A DNA stretch of 64,000 nt, from assembly GCA_963575745.1 (NCBI GenBank), contig CAUYUJ010007446.1, positions 102,001 to 166,000 of the forward strand. Direction: 5' to 3'. The notes beneath the pieces were generated by a model. It did no database searches. It was not told where the DNA came from and saw only the letters and a program-made list of their open reading frames with translations. Both the position numbers and the translations under genes were made by a program. How positions within the stretch are numbered: position 1 is the first letter of the stretch; each line of letters starts with the position of its first letter. Shown in pieces: positions 22,150-32,683 of this stretch. This stretch comes from Prorocentrum cordatum (Eukaryota > Sar > Dinophyceae > Prorocentrales > Prorocentraceae).

Positions 22150-22791
22150 CACTGCGAGGGTCTTGGATGTTTGTCTTCTCGGAAGCATCGTCGTCGCCTC
22201 GGCGACTGATGTTCGAAGATCGAAGGGATGAGGAATGAAGGCAAAGAGGAGGCCCAGGAGGACGTGGAGAGCGCGCTCAACTGGGTGCCGTGGCCAAGGG
22301 TGCCGACTGCGTCGACGCGTGCCTGACCGCACGCAGGCCCGCCCACGGAACGTCTTCTTCGCCTCGACAGACGCCGGAGACCTCCTGCGTACAATCACAT
22401 TGTCGAGATTCCCCTTTGCGTTCTTGTCTGGTCGGGCCTGCGGTTTCGCCCGTCGCAGCCGTGCTTATTGAACATGGTCGTCCAATGGTCTCGCATCCAG
22501 TCGCTGCGTCCGCACGCACTGCATCTCTTCGTCTAGGCTCAGAGGCCCTCGAGTGCGCGCCGGCAACCTCGGAAAATATAGCTCCCATACCTCTCTTATT
22601 TTCTTATCTTTCGCGACAGATTATGCCCGCGCGGGTGTCCTGCTCAGGACAATCGTAGGCTCACGGCCATAGTCCTAGAGCAAGCAAAGCACGCACGGCA
22701 CAATCAATCGCCAAGCAAACTAGCATGCAGTACGCAGCCATCCAGCAACACACCGACGCTGTCCACAGTGGGAAACGTGGACGAAGTCCAC
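22150..22791 (+). repeat. 5' block B (copy 1) with GTGGAC hairpin
   Basis: About 640 bp from CACTGCGAGGGTCTTGGATG to GTGGAC-GAA-GTCCAC (22777-22791). Copy 2 is 31866-32497, about 95 percent alike by eye. A + frame beginning MKAKRRPRRTWRARSTGCRG is open here for 78 codons and much longer in copy 2, where a one-base difference keeps it open. Confidence 0.8.
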
Positions 22792-22801
22792 GGGTCTGCC
22801 C

Positions 22802-22831
22802 AATGCAGGGACCCGCGCATGCGGGAAGGGT
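22802..22831 (+). pseudogene. PPR stub NAGTRACGKG
   Basis: Only ten codons remain, joined closely to the B-block hairpin (core reduced to GGGTCTGCCC). The sequence after the stub (GTCCCTGTCTTGATCGAC) is shared with 9.4 and 35.6 kb. Confidence 0.55.
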
Positions 22832-22849
22832 CCCTGTCTTGATCGACTT

Positions 22850-24092
22850 CAAATGCCCCACAACGGCTCCGGGGACGCCCCAGAGGCGCTCACGCGGCCC
22901 AAGAGGCGCCCAGGACGGCCCCAGACACCCCCAAAACGGCCCAAGAGCGCTCAAATAGAGCTCAAGACCGCCGAACACGGCCCCGACAAGGCCCAGGAGG
23001 CTTCCACGACGGCCCAGGAGGCTTCCCCGACGGCCCCAGAGACGCCCAAGAGGCGTCCCAGGATGGCCCCCACAGGCCCAAATCATTGTTTTTCCACAGC
23101 AAAGCGTCCAATTTTAGCATGCACTGCTTGTCGGGTACATGGCGCAGAAGATGGGACAAGAGGTCCCCATGACCGCCCCAAGACGGCCCAAGAGGCCCCC
23201 CAGAGGCACGAAAACCGACCCGAGAGAGCGTCAAGAGACCCAAGAGGCGCCCAACACGGCCCCCAGGCGGCCCCAAGAGGCGCCCAGGACGGCCCCAGAC
23301 ACCCCCAAGACGGCCCAAGAGCGCTCCAAGAGAGCCCAAGACCGCCGAAAACAAACCCAAGACGGTCCAGGAGGCCTCCACGACGGCCCCAGAGACGCCC
23401 AAGAGGCGTCCAAGGATGGCCCCAAGAAGCGAGAATCATTGTTTCCCCGAAGAAAAAAGTTCAATTTTAGCATGCGCTGCTTGTCGGGAATATGGCGCAG
23501 AAGCTGGTTCAAGGTCCCCACGACCGCCCCAAGACTGCCCGAGAGGCCCCCAAGACGCACGAAAACCGGCCCGAGAGGGCGTCAAGAGAGCCCAAGAGGC
23601 GCCCAAAACGGCCCCAGGGCGACACCAAGAGGCCCCCAGGACGGCCCAAGGTATCCCCAAGACGCTCCAAGAGCGCTCCACGACAAGCCCGCGGCGCCAA
23701 GACGGCCCAAGACGCCTCTACGACGGCCCAAGAGACGCCGAAGAGGCTTCCCAGGAGGGTCCCAGGAGGCCACAATTATCGCTTTCCCGACGGAAACCGT
23801 ACACATGTCAGCATCTCCGGCTTTCCGGGTTTCATGGCGTAGACGACGGCCCAAGAGGCCCCCAACACCGCCCCAAGACGGCCCGGGAGGCTCCCACAGG
23901 GGATCCACACAGGCCCGACGGAGCGTCAAGACATGTAGCCGAAGAGCCGCCCAAGACGGCCCGGCAGGGCCGCAATACGGCCCCCAGAGCTTCCCAACAC
24001 GGTCCAAGGTTCCCCCAAGACGGCCCCAGAGCGCTCCAAGAGGTGTCGAAGATAGCGGGGCGAGGCACCAGTGTGCCATTTCAGGGGCCTCC
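22850..24092 (+). repeat. GC-rich array, copy 2 of the 9.4-kb family
   Basis: Follows the 9.4-kb copy module for module; spacers at 23085-23145, 23430-23500 and 23775-23840. It lacks a short stretch present at 10235-10262 (AAGACTGCCTTTTGTGG). Confidence 0.8.
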
Positions 24093-24096
24093 CTGA

Positions 24097-24414
24097 GCTC
24101 CTGCTGCTCCTCCTCCTCCTCCTCCTCCCCCACCTCCTTCCCCTCCTCCTCCTCCACGTCCTCCTCCTCATCCTGCTGCTGCCTGTGCAGCCCCTACCCT
24201 AGTGCCTGGGCAACCCGCTTCTGTTTCGGGGTCCGTCCAGGTTCGTGCTGAGGATGCCCAGACACTAGGGGCAGATGTGGCGCCGCTCGGGCCTGTGCCG
24301 ACTCGAGCTGCTACTTTTCAGGAGAAAGTGCAGCGCCTTCTTAGAGCTGCAGGAGGTCTTCCGCCGCCTGAGGCGACGGGGAGCGGAGGGGAGGTCACGG
24401 ACGAGTCAGACTAG
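24097..24414 (+). CDS. Proline-rich open frame with unique C-terminus
   Basis: Opens after a TGA at 24094 and reads APAAPPPP through a CCT repeat. A non-repetitive 70-residue tail follows (APTLVPGQPASVSGSVQVRA, then FQEKVQRLLRAAGG, ending EVTDESD) and stops at TAG 24412-24414. The tail has a balanced composition unlike array translations and could be the last exon of a gene. No homologue is recognised and it sits between repeats, so it may be a captured fragment. Confidence 0.25.
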   Translation, partial: APAAPPPPPPPPPPSPPPPPRPPPHPAAACAAPTLVPGQPASVSGSVQVRAEDAQTLGADVAPLGPVPTRAATFQEKVQRLLRAAGGLPPPEATGSGGEVTDESD

Positions 24415-24599
24415 GCCACGGGGGCACTGCCCCGACCGTGGTCTAGCAAGCTCGTGCGAACCCCCATCGCTCACTCCTGCAGCTGGCGCTGCGCGGAGAT
24501 GCAGCCGTCGCCGCCGCTGCTTCTCCCTTCTCACTGGCCTGAACTGCTGGCCAGACGCGGCTGGAGCCCCTCGGGCAAAAAAAAGAAATCATCCTGCTG

Positions 24600-24776
24600 C
24601 TGCCCCTCCTCCTCCTCCTCCTCCCCCTCCTCCTCCTCCTCCTCCTCCTCCTCCTTCTCCTCCTCCTCCTCCTCCCCCCCCCCCCCCCCTCCCCCTCCCC
24701 CTGCTCCTCCTCCTCCTCCTCCTCCTCCTTCTCCTCCTCCACCTCCTCCACCTCCTCCTCCTCCTACTCCTCCAAC
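24600..24776. repeat. (CCT)n microsatellite
   Basis: CCT repeats with a run of C near 24675-24690. It is followed by ACTTTTGCAGGGCCCC, so pyrimidine tract plus TGCAG resembles a splice acceptor in front of the next stub. Confidence 0.9.
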
Positions 24777-24780
24777 TTTT

Positions 24781-24807
24781 GCAGGGCCCCGCGCGTGCGA
24801 GAAGGGC
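24781..24807 (+). pseudogene. PPR stub AGPRACEKG
   Basis: GCA GGG CCC CGC GCG TGC GAG AAG GGC encodes the ...AGxxACEKG part of the motif. It starts exactly at the GCAGGG following the CCT tract, then passes into a GC array. Confidence 0.45.
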
Positions 24808-24879
24808 GGGGGTCGGACACATTCCTCCGGCGCCTCTTGCGGGCCCTGCGGGCCCCCGCGAGCCCCAGTTGGTTCCAGC

Positions 24880-25475
24880 GCGTTTCCACGAAGGCCCAAG
24901 AGCGCTCCGAGACCCCATCGGGAATCCCCCGGAGGACCCCAAGACGCCCCAAGGCGGTCCAAAAGGACCTCCGAGATGGTCCAAGAGAGTTCGAAGACGC
25001 CCAAGATTAGCCTCCAGACGGCCCAAGAGGCGCCCACATTGTTCCAAGTGAGCTTCAAGAAGAGCCCCGAGAAAGCCCGAACGAGGAAAAATCTTCAAAA
25101 TCCTTTAGGAAAGCGCTCATTTTGGCAATTTCCGTGCTTTTCGTCTTCAAAGCGCCCAAGACGACAATACTGTCACTCAAGATCGTTGCAAGAGGGCCCA
25201 GGAGCCCCCCGGGAGGGCCCCAAGGCGGCCCAAGGCGGTCCCAGAACGGTTCCTGAGGCGCCCATGATGGCGCAAGAGGATCCCATGATAGCCCCAAGAG
25301 GAGCCAAAGACGACCCAAGAGAGCCCCAAGGCGGTCCGAGGGCAGCCCCAGAGCCGCCCAATACGGTCCCAGACGGCCCCAAGACGGCCCGAGGGGCACC
25401 CAAGGCGGCCCAAGAGGGCCCCAAGAGGCTCCCAGGAGGCCGCCTCACGGCCCAACAGGGCCCCAAGATGTTTTG
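24880..25475 (+). repeat. GC-rich array
   Basis: One spacer at 25085-25185 (AAAAATCTTCAAAATCC to CAATACTGTCACTC). The array ends at GATGTTTTGACAAGGCGG. Confidence 0.75.
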
Positions 25476-26035
25476 ACAAGGCGGAACAGGAGCCCCGGGG
25501 CGCGACTACACCCACGGAAAATGACTTCCGGGGTTTATTTTCCGACGCCCTGGGGCGGAGCAATCAACTCTCGCCCAGGACGTTCGTCGATTCGCCACGT
25601 CCACGGAATGCCAGTACCTACTTCGAAATCTTCCCCCCAGGCTCCTGCAGATGGGGCACAGACGTCTCGCCCGGATCGTTCGTGGACCAACGACGCCCAC
25701 GAAAAATACTCCGTAACCTCGGAGGCCGTTCTTCATGGTCCCGCGGTCGGCCAACAAAAAAAAACCCAAGACCACTCCTCGGCCCGCCACGTCGGCGGAA
25801 GATAGACACCACGCTCGAGGTTTAGTCTCCGAGGTCCCAGGTGGGCAAAAGGGTTCTGTAGAGACGTCTTTCGCAAACCTGCGCTTTGGCGCTTACTCTG
25901 GAGTTCTGGGTTTCGTTTCTGCGGAGATAGAGGGTGGAGAAGGCTCCTAACGCGCAGCCCAAGTAAACCCGATGGACAGTTCCTCCAGCGTCCTATCGGT
26001 CATCTTCCCGTGCACCGGGCGCCTGAGCGGCCCCA
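25476..26035. other. No gene seen; non-array sequence
   Basis: About 560 bp of less GC-rich DNA with scattered TTTATTTTCC and an A9 run near 25757. Open frames up to 110 codons exist on both strands but none looks like protein. Confidence 0.4.
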
Positions 26036-26135
26036 GTGCGGAGTCCAAACCATGACGGGCAGATTCCGCGGCCGGAAGGCCGCGGGTCAGCCCTAGTCTC
26101 TCCTGCAATCAGCGTTCAGCGCGTGTGGCAAGGCT
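26036..26135 (+). pseudogene. A-block remnant, hairpin/core and PPR stub QSAFSACGKA
   Basis: Only the last ~50 bp of block A remain. The hairpin CCGCGGCC-GGAA-GGCCGCGG (26066-26085) is perfect and the core GGGTCAGCCCTAGTC is intact. The stub (26106-26135) has drifted from YNAG. Confidence 0.65.
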
Positions 26136-26159
26136 TTCGGTGGCATCGAACCGGCCTCC

Positions 26160-26818
26160 TCGGGGCCGCTCCCAGCAAGCCCTTCAGCGCTCCGGGCCGC
26201 CCCGGGCAGCCCCCGGGGCCGCCGCGGAGCCTTCGGAGCGGCCCCGATCGCGCAGCGGACGGCCCAAGACCGCTCCAGATCGACGCGGCACGCCCCGCAG
26301 ACGGCTCCAGGACGGCTCCAGACGCTCCGAAGCCGCCCCCTGAGGCTTCCGAAAGGACCCCCGCGAAACAAAAATCGCCCCATTCCTGTCGGAAAACGTA
26401 CATTTTTGCCAGAGTCGCGTTCTGAGTCGGCAGAGCGTCCAAGAAGGCCGGATGAGCCTCCCAAACCGCCCCAACATTGCCCCAGAGGCACCCAAGAACA
26501 CGCCCAGACGGCCCAAGAGAGCCCCAAGACGGCCCCAGGGAGCTCCAGGACGGCCCAAGACGGACCCCGGAGGGCTCCAAAACGCTCCCAGGAAAGCCCC
26601 GAGAGGGCCACGGGAGGCTCCCAAGGGAGCCCCAGACAGCAGGACGAGGGCCCCAAGACAGCCCGAGCCCTCCAAGACGACGCAAGAGGGCCCCAGGATG
26701 GCCCCAGAGAGCCCTGAGACAGCCCCAAAGAGCTCCAAAAGGACTCTTCAAGAGGCTACCCAGAGAGCCCCAAGTGAGCCAGGGGAGCGCCGCCAAGACG
26801 GGCCACACCTGAACGCCT
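26160..26818 (+). repeat. GC-rich array
   Basis: Spacer at 26360-26430 (CAAAAATCGCCCCATTCC to GCGTTCTGAGTCGG), the same CCCCATTCC type as at 14.3 and 16.4 kb. Confidence 0.75.
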
Positions 26819-26929
26819 GACCTCCCTAATTACCGGAGGTTGCGGATTCGGTCGTGAGGTTCGTCATCGACCGGTGCTTCCACCTGCCTCTTTCACCATG
26901 GGCGACGCTGTGCACAGCCACTCCAGGAG

Positions 26930-26930
<1 letters not shown>

Positions 26931-26992
<62 letters not shown>

Positions 26993-27123
26993 GGCCGCCC
27001 CCCTGTTCATTCTCTTGCCGTAGGGCCTCTTAGGGCCACCGAAAAAACATCGGGCCCTGCCAGCTGCCTGCTCCGAACGGCCCTCTTGGGCCTGCGAGCC
27101 CCAAGCTTTCCTTCAGCGAGAAG

Positions 27124-27173
<50 letters not shown>

Positions 27174-27350
27174 GCCGCCCCCCCGTTTTTTTCTCTGGCC
27201 GTAGGGCCTCTTAGGGCCACCGAAAAACATCGGGCCCTGCCAGCTGCCTGGTCCGAACGGCCCTCTTGGGCCTGCGAGCCCAAACTTTTCCTTCAGCTAG
27301 AAGGTCGTCGTCGTCGTTGTCGTCGTCGTCGTCGTCGATGCCGCCTCCGG
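26931..27350. repeat. 180-bp tandem units headed by (GTC)n
   Basis: CGGGCCGCCC recurs at 26991 and 27171, exactly 180 bp apart. Units carry a GTC microsatellite, then GTAGGGCCTCTTAGGGCC and CATCGGGCCCTGCCAGCTGC. The third unit (27303 on) breaks off after its GTC run. Confidence 0.85.
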
Positions 27351-27416
27351 CGACGATGACGACGGCGGCGACAACGACGACGGCCACGGAGAGGTTCAAA
27401 AGGCTCCAAGAGTAGT

Positions 27417-27524
27417 CAACAACCTGTCACAAGCAAGACCCTTTTTCGTGACAGGTTGTTGGACCCTGCCTTGCAGGCACTGCCCCCTGTGCTTCGATGG
27501 TGGTGATCCACCCCACGGGTACAC
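27417..27524 (+). repeat. Two hairpins upstream of a PPR stub
   Basis: A perfect 14-bp inverted repeat, CAACAACCTGTCAC (27417-27430) with its complement at 27448-27461 (17-nt loop), then a smaller GGTGG-TGAT-CCACC at 27499-27512. The core variant is GGGTACACACTAGTC. This site lacks blocks A, B and C. Confidence 0.75.
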
Positions 27525-30500
27525 ACTAGTCTCTACTACATTGCAGGGGCACGTGCGTGCCAGAAGGGCGCAGGCTCAAATGTCTCAAAACCGCCCCGGG
27601 CTGGCCCCGGGCCGCCCCGGGCCGCCCAGGCAGGCCCCAGGACATGTCCAGAGGGCCCCACAAGCCCCCAAGACGGCCCCAGAGAGCCCCGGCACGCTTA
27701 AAGATGGGCCCAAGACGCCCGAGATTCGCCCCAGGCGGCCCAAGAGGCGTCCAAGACGCCCGAAGAGGCCTCCCAAGAGGCCTCCCAAGAGGGCCCCGAG
27801 CGACAGAAATCGTCGATTTCTAATGTGTTTTTCGATGTTTCGGCCTCCTCGCCTCGTCGGCTTCCCGACGCTCCAAGACGGCCCAAGAAGCCCCCCCGAC
27901 CGCTCCAAGACGGCCGAAGAGGACCCCAAGAGAGCCCCAAGACGGGCCAGGAGGGCCCCCAGACGGTCCCAAGACGCCCCAGGACGGCCCCAGGACGGCC
28001 CAGGAGGCGCCCAAGACGGCCCAAGAGGCACCCAAGACGACCCCAGGAGCGGCCCAAGACGGCCCACGACAGCCCAAGAGGCGCCGAGGCGGGTCTCAGA
28101 CGGCCCCAAGACGGCCCAAGAGGCACCCAAGACGGCCCGAGAGGGCCCTAAGAGCCCCCCTGGGAGGCCCAAACGAAGGCCGAAGAGGCTCCGAAACGGC
28201 CCCCACGAAGCCTTCAGTGCCTTCAGCATTCCCTCCAGGAGCGGGGGAGCGGACGAGAGGCGACAGGCATATCGCAGGCAAAAACGCCCCAAGAGATCCC
28301 CAAACGGCCCCCACGAAGCCCTAAGTGGCCTCAGAATTGCTTCCAGGAGGGGGGGAGCGGACGAGAGGCGACCGGCATATCGAAGGCACAAAAGAACAAT
28401 GTTGGACGCTCCGAGGGCCTTCGATGTTTCTCCGTTGGGGAGAGTCGTCGTAGGATCGACGATTGCCGACCGAGGGCAGCGAATCCAGTGGAGGCCCAAG
28501 AGGCCCCCAGGAGCCCAAAAGAGATCCCCAAGAGGTGCCACGGGGCTTAAAAACTGCTTCGAAGCGAGGGGGGCGGACGAGGGGACCGCCTCAGGAGGTT
28601 TTGGACGGTTTTGGGCCTCAAAATCGTCCGCTTTACGACGGTTTTGGAAGGATTTTGGCCTTCTCGCCTTTTCCGCTTTCCGACGCTCGAAGACGGCCCA
28701 AGAGGCCTCCAAGAGCGCCCCAGAACGGCCCAAGAGGTTTCCAAGAGCGCCCCAAGACAGCCCAAGAGGGCCCCAAGACGACCCAAGAGACGCTCAAGAC
28801 GGCCCACGAGGGCCCGAAGACAGGCCCAAGAGGGGGCCAAGAGGGGGACCACGGACCGAAAATCCGAGCCTTCCGCCCCAAGAGGGCGCCAGGAGGCCCA
28901 AACAGGCCCCCAAGAGGCCCCAAGGGGCCGCCAAGAATCCCCCGAAGAGGCCCCAGGAGGCTCCCAAGGAGCCCAAACGAGGCCCCTACAGAGGCCCCAA
29001 CAGCTTCCAAAATGGCCCCGAAGAGGCCTCGAGCCCGCCTCCGAGCTTCCTCGCCGCGAGGGTGCCAACACGGCCCCAACCGGCCCAGGACGGCCCAAGG
29101 CGCGCTCAAGACGGCCCAAGACGATTCCAAGACGGTCCCAGGAGGGTGCGCCCAGGACGGCCCAAGGACGCGCCCGTTCGGGGCCTCAAGACGGGCCAAG
29201 ATGGCAAGAGAGTCCCAGCTGGCAAAAATCGTTAATTTTCCATTGTTTACTGTTACACCCTTTGCGTTTCCCGCCGTTTCGGCGGTCCGATGCACCAAGA
29301 GGCCCCAGAAAGTCCCAGGAGGGTCCGAGGAACCGCCCAGGAAGGCCCCAAGACGGGCCAAGACGGACCCAGCACAACCCAAGGCGCGCTGCGACGGCTC
29401 AAGACGGCTCCAAGACAGCCCCAAGAGGGTGCCAACACGGCCCCTGCTGGGCCCAGGACGGCCCAAGGAGGCGCACAGGAGGGGCCCAAGACGACTCCAA
29501 GGCGGCCTCCTCACGGTCCCAGACGGCTCCAAGACAGCCCCACGAGGACCCCGATGGGCCCAGGACGGCCTACGGACGCGCCCATGAGGGGCCCACGACG
29601 AACCAAGACGGCCCCATCAGGGCAAACGGCGCCCTCAAGACGGGCCTAGACGGCTCCAAGACGGCCCTTTGAGGGAGCCAACGCGGCCCCACACCCTTCG
29701 GGCGCACACTTGGGGGGGCTGGGAGCTTGCGACAAGTCTCCCACATTCATTGTCCTGCCCCATTCTGTTCGCCTGGAGGCCTCCTCCAACCCTGTGGGCG
29801 AACAAGAGGAATCCCAGCGGGACGCCAACCCTGGGGCCCGTGGGCCCCGCGCCGCTTGGGCAGAAGACGAACGCCGGGTCTGACAGGCCAGCTACCGCCC
29901 CCCTTTGCCCGATATGCTGTGCCATTATGTTCCCCCAGGGGCCTTGGCAAACTCTTCGGGCCAAGCAGACCGGACCCCTGGGACAGCAGCCAATTGATAT
30001 GACCCTGGGACCTCTCCGCATTCTTCGGACGAGCATCTGGGGGGCCCAGGAGATTCGGACATGTCTTCCCCATTCCTTGCCCTGTCCCGTTCTGTTCGCC
30101 CGAAGGCCTCCACAGACCCTCTGGGCGAACAGAATGGGACATGGCGAACAAACCCTCCCGTTGGCGGTGATGCGACTGGATCGCACCATCAAGGCGCGCC
30201 CGGAGGTGATGGCCGACCCAACAGCGGTTTCTCTTAAGAGTTCACTGGATTTCAAATTTCTTGAAGCTCTCTTGGGCCCTCCCTGTAGATCCTTGCGAGC
30301 CTCCCCGGCGCTTTCGGTGGCTTTCCCCGATGGCCTCCCGAGCCCTTCCCCGAGCGCTCCTGAGACGCCTCAGATGGGCTTCGACTTCGACGCACATCCC
30401 CGAGAGACTTCGAAACTGTCCTCAATAGGAGGGGGGTGAACGAGCAGTGCGCTGGGCCAAGCTGCTGCAGCGCTGCAAGAGCTCGGACACGAAGGCGCGG

Positions 30501-30639
30501 TCTCGCTGCCGCCGCCCGAGCCGCCGCCGTGTTTGTAGATTTTCGGTACAATCTGCGCCGTTCCTCCGAGAACCATTCCAGAAAGATGTCGTGGACGGAG
30601 TCCACGGGTCAGCCCTAGTCAGCTACAACGCTGGGATCA
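27525..30639 (+). repeat. 3.1-kb segmental duplication, copy 2
   Basis: Same order as copy 1 at 17523-20640, starting with stub YYIAGARACQKG (27531-27569). Over long stretches the offset is exactly 10,000 bp because small indels cancel; after ~20262 it is 9,999. Copy 2 continues into a different PPR frame (GIIACGKG rather than GISACEKG). Confidence 0.9.
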
Positions 30640-30890
30640 TCGCGTGCGGGAAGGGCGAGCAATGGCAACGCTCTCTGGCGCTGTTCGGCGAGATGCGGAA
30701 GGCGAAGCTGGAGCCCGACGTCATCCATGTATCGAGCATTCTGCGCGCCAGAGGGGTTCACTTGTTTCCCCGAGCCCGCGGTGCTCCCGCGGTTCCGCTC
30801 GAGGGGCGACGCCGTCCTGGCCAAGCAAAGCCTCGCGCCAGCGCGAGCGGGCTTCCAGAGTGCTCACGATGGCCTCCAGAAAGCGCTTAG
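30447..30890 (+). CDS. PPR-motif protein with C-block leader, one complete motif
   Basis: Starts MRWAKLLQRCKSSDTKARSR as at 20448, passes DVVDGVHGSALVSYNAGII and one complete PPR motif (30621-30725) ending KLEPDVI. It then continues HVSSILRARGVHLF, which aligns with the next motif out of frame. A Pro/Arg-rich tail to TAG at 30888-30890 follows. The tail and ~60 bp beyond the stop are shared with 33451-33810, so this 3' part exists behind two different upstream sequences. Coding status beyond the first motif is uncertain. Confidence 0.5.
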   Translation: MRWAKLLQRCKSSDTKARSRCRRPSRRRVCRFSVQSAPFLREPFQKDVVDGVHGSALVSYNAGIIACGKGEQWQRSLALFGEMRKAKLEPDVIHVSSILRARGVHLFPRARGAPAVPLEGRRRPGQAKPRASASGLPECSRWPPESA

Positions 30891-30899
30891 ACAGCTTAC

Positions 30900-31640
30900 G
30901 AGCGCTCATAAGTCGGCCCAAGAAGTCCCAAACAGGGCCCAAGGGAGATCCAAGACGGCCCGAGAGGGCCCCATGACGGCCCAAGAGGCGCGCAGGAGAG
31001 CCCAACATTCCGCACAAATGTGTTTCACGAAAAAGCAAGAAAACATAACATATGATCATCACACACACGGCGATCAAGCGGTAACGAAACCGAATTGCGA
31101 GATAGTTCAGCAGCGGGCGAATTGATGCTGAACAAACTAATGACTTGCAGTCGTGGATACAGGTCAGCATGCAAATATTCATCGATGAGTCCGAATGTTT
31201 CTCTGCAGCCACCCTGAAAGTCTCTTTCATCGGATTGGGGTGCTTTTTAATTGTTATGGACAATGATGGGCATCATGGAAGGGGGCGGGGGGAGGTATGA
31301 CATAACGCCTCTCCCCCGCCGTGTGGCTCCGGCACCACAGCCGCGTGCACAAGACAAGTAGGAAGAGCATCTGTTACGGACAGCTAAACGCCACCTTAAA
31401 TGCGGGTCGGCATTGCAGAGCACATGCGCGTCTAAGTGTGCACCGTAAAATGGTCAACTAAATCTCGGCTTTGTTCTTGGACACCCATCATAGCTGTAAC
31501 CTCCTGGACGCAGGTGGGAAAAGATGATGCGGGCGGATTCCAGAGGTCCAGCGACGCTCTTGTCATAAGGACTCCTCTTCTGCATCCTACATTAAACATG
31601 TGTTTCCTGTTGAATCCCCCAACCACTGATTAAGATATCC
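30900..31640. other. AT-richer island, no gene assigned
   Basis: After ~110 bp of GC array comes ~620 bp of AT-richer, non-repetitive DNA (31010-31640). It includes CATATGATCATCACACACAC and a CCCCC/GGGGG-rich patch at 31275-31320. A minus-strand frame here has a hydrophobic run, but that is probably chance. The composition differs from both flanks, so it may be an insertion. Confidence 0.4.
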
Positions 31641-31865
31641 AGCTATCCGCCCTCAGAAGGTTCCGGGAGACCTCAAGAGGCCTCCAGGAAGCCCCAAGGG
31701 GCCCCCGACGGGCCCCGGCAGACCCCCAAGAGGCTCCCAAGAGACTCCACGAGGCTCCTAAACGGCTCCCAGGCCTTACGAGCCTTCTGAATTGCTTCCA
31801 TGGGAGAGGTGCTCAGGAAAGGCGAGAGGCACTTCTCAGACCCAAAGGAGCCGTCTTGGACGACA

Positions 31866-32497
31866 CTGCGAGGGCCTTGGATGTTTGCCTTCTCGGAAGC
31901 ATCGTCGTCGCCTCGGCGACTGATGCTCGAAGATCGAAGGGATGAGGAATGAAGGAGAGGAGAAGGCCCAGGAGGACGTGGAGAGCGTGCTCAACTGGGC
32001 GCCGTGGCCAAGGGTGCCGACTGCGTCGACGCGTGCCTGACCGCACGCAGGCCCGCCCGCGGAACGTCTTCTTCGCCTCGACAGACGCCGGAGGCCTCCT
32101 GCGTACAATCACACTGTCGAGATTTCCCTTGCGTTCTTGCCTGGTCGGGCCTGTGGCTTCGCCCTTCGCAGCCGTGAGTATTGAACATTGTCGTCCAAGG
32201 GTCTCGCATCCAGTCGCTGCGTCCGCACGCGCTGCATCTCTCCGTCTAGGCTCAGAGGCCTCCGAGCGCGCGCCGGCAACTTCGGAAAATATACCATCCA
32301 TGCCTCTCTTATTTGTTCGCGACAGATTCTGTCCGCGCGGGTGTCCTGTTCAGGACAATCGTAGGTTCACGGCCATAGTCCTAGAGCAAGCAAAGCACGT
32401 ACGGCACAAGCAATCGTCAAGCAATCTAGCATGCAGTACGCAGCCATCCAGCAACACACCCACGCTGCCCACAGTGGAAAACGTGGACAAAGTCCAC
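31866..32497 (+). repeat. 5' block B (copy 2) with GTGGAC hairpin
   Basis: Ends GTGGAC-AAA-GTCCAC at 32483-32497, followed by an intact core. The stem is identical to copy 1 while the loop differs (AAA versus GAA). Confidence 0.8.
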
Positions 32498-32683
32498 GGG
32501 TCAGCCCTAGTCTCTACTACATTGCAGGGCCCAGTGCGTGCCAGAAGGGCGCAGGCTCCAATGAGTCAAAACCGCCCCGGGCTGGCCCCGGGCCGCCCCA
32601 GGCCGCCCAGGCAGGCTCCAGGACATGTCGAGAGGGCCCCCAGAAGCCCCCAAGACGGCCCCGGAGAGCCCGGGCACGCTTAA
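31949..32683 (+). CDS. Open frame through block B into a PPR junction
   Basis: A 244-codon frame (MKERRRPRRTWRACSTGRRG) crosses block B, the hairpin/core (VDKVHGSALVS) and part of the array. The corresponding frame in block B copy 1 is broken by one base near 22410. Composition is Arg/Ser-rich. It could be the leader exon of a PPR gene, as blocks A and C appear to be, or an accidental open frame. No domain is recognised. Confidence 0.2.
   Translation: MKERRRPRRTWRACSTGRRGQGCRLRRRVPDRTQARPRNVFFASTDAGGLLRTITLSRFPLRSCLVGPVASPFAAVSIEHCRPRVSHPVAASARAASLRLGSEASERAPATSENIPSMPLLFVRDRFCPRGCPVQDNRRFTAIVLEQAKHVRHKQSSSNLACSTQPSSNTPTLPTVENVDKVHGSALVSTTLQGPVRARRAQAPMSQNRPGLAPGRPRPPRQAPGHVERAPRSPQDGPGEPGHA

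Noticed and set aside
22134-22394. Minus frame MYAGGLRRLSRRRRRS present in both B blocks
   Set aside because: The two copies are too similar in DNA for a shared open frame to be informative, and + frames are equally open.
30721-31263. Minus frame with a hydrophobic run near LIAVCVMIICYVFLLF
   Set aside because: Half the frame is array and PPR-antisense; a single hydrophobic run in AT-richer DNA is not enough.
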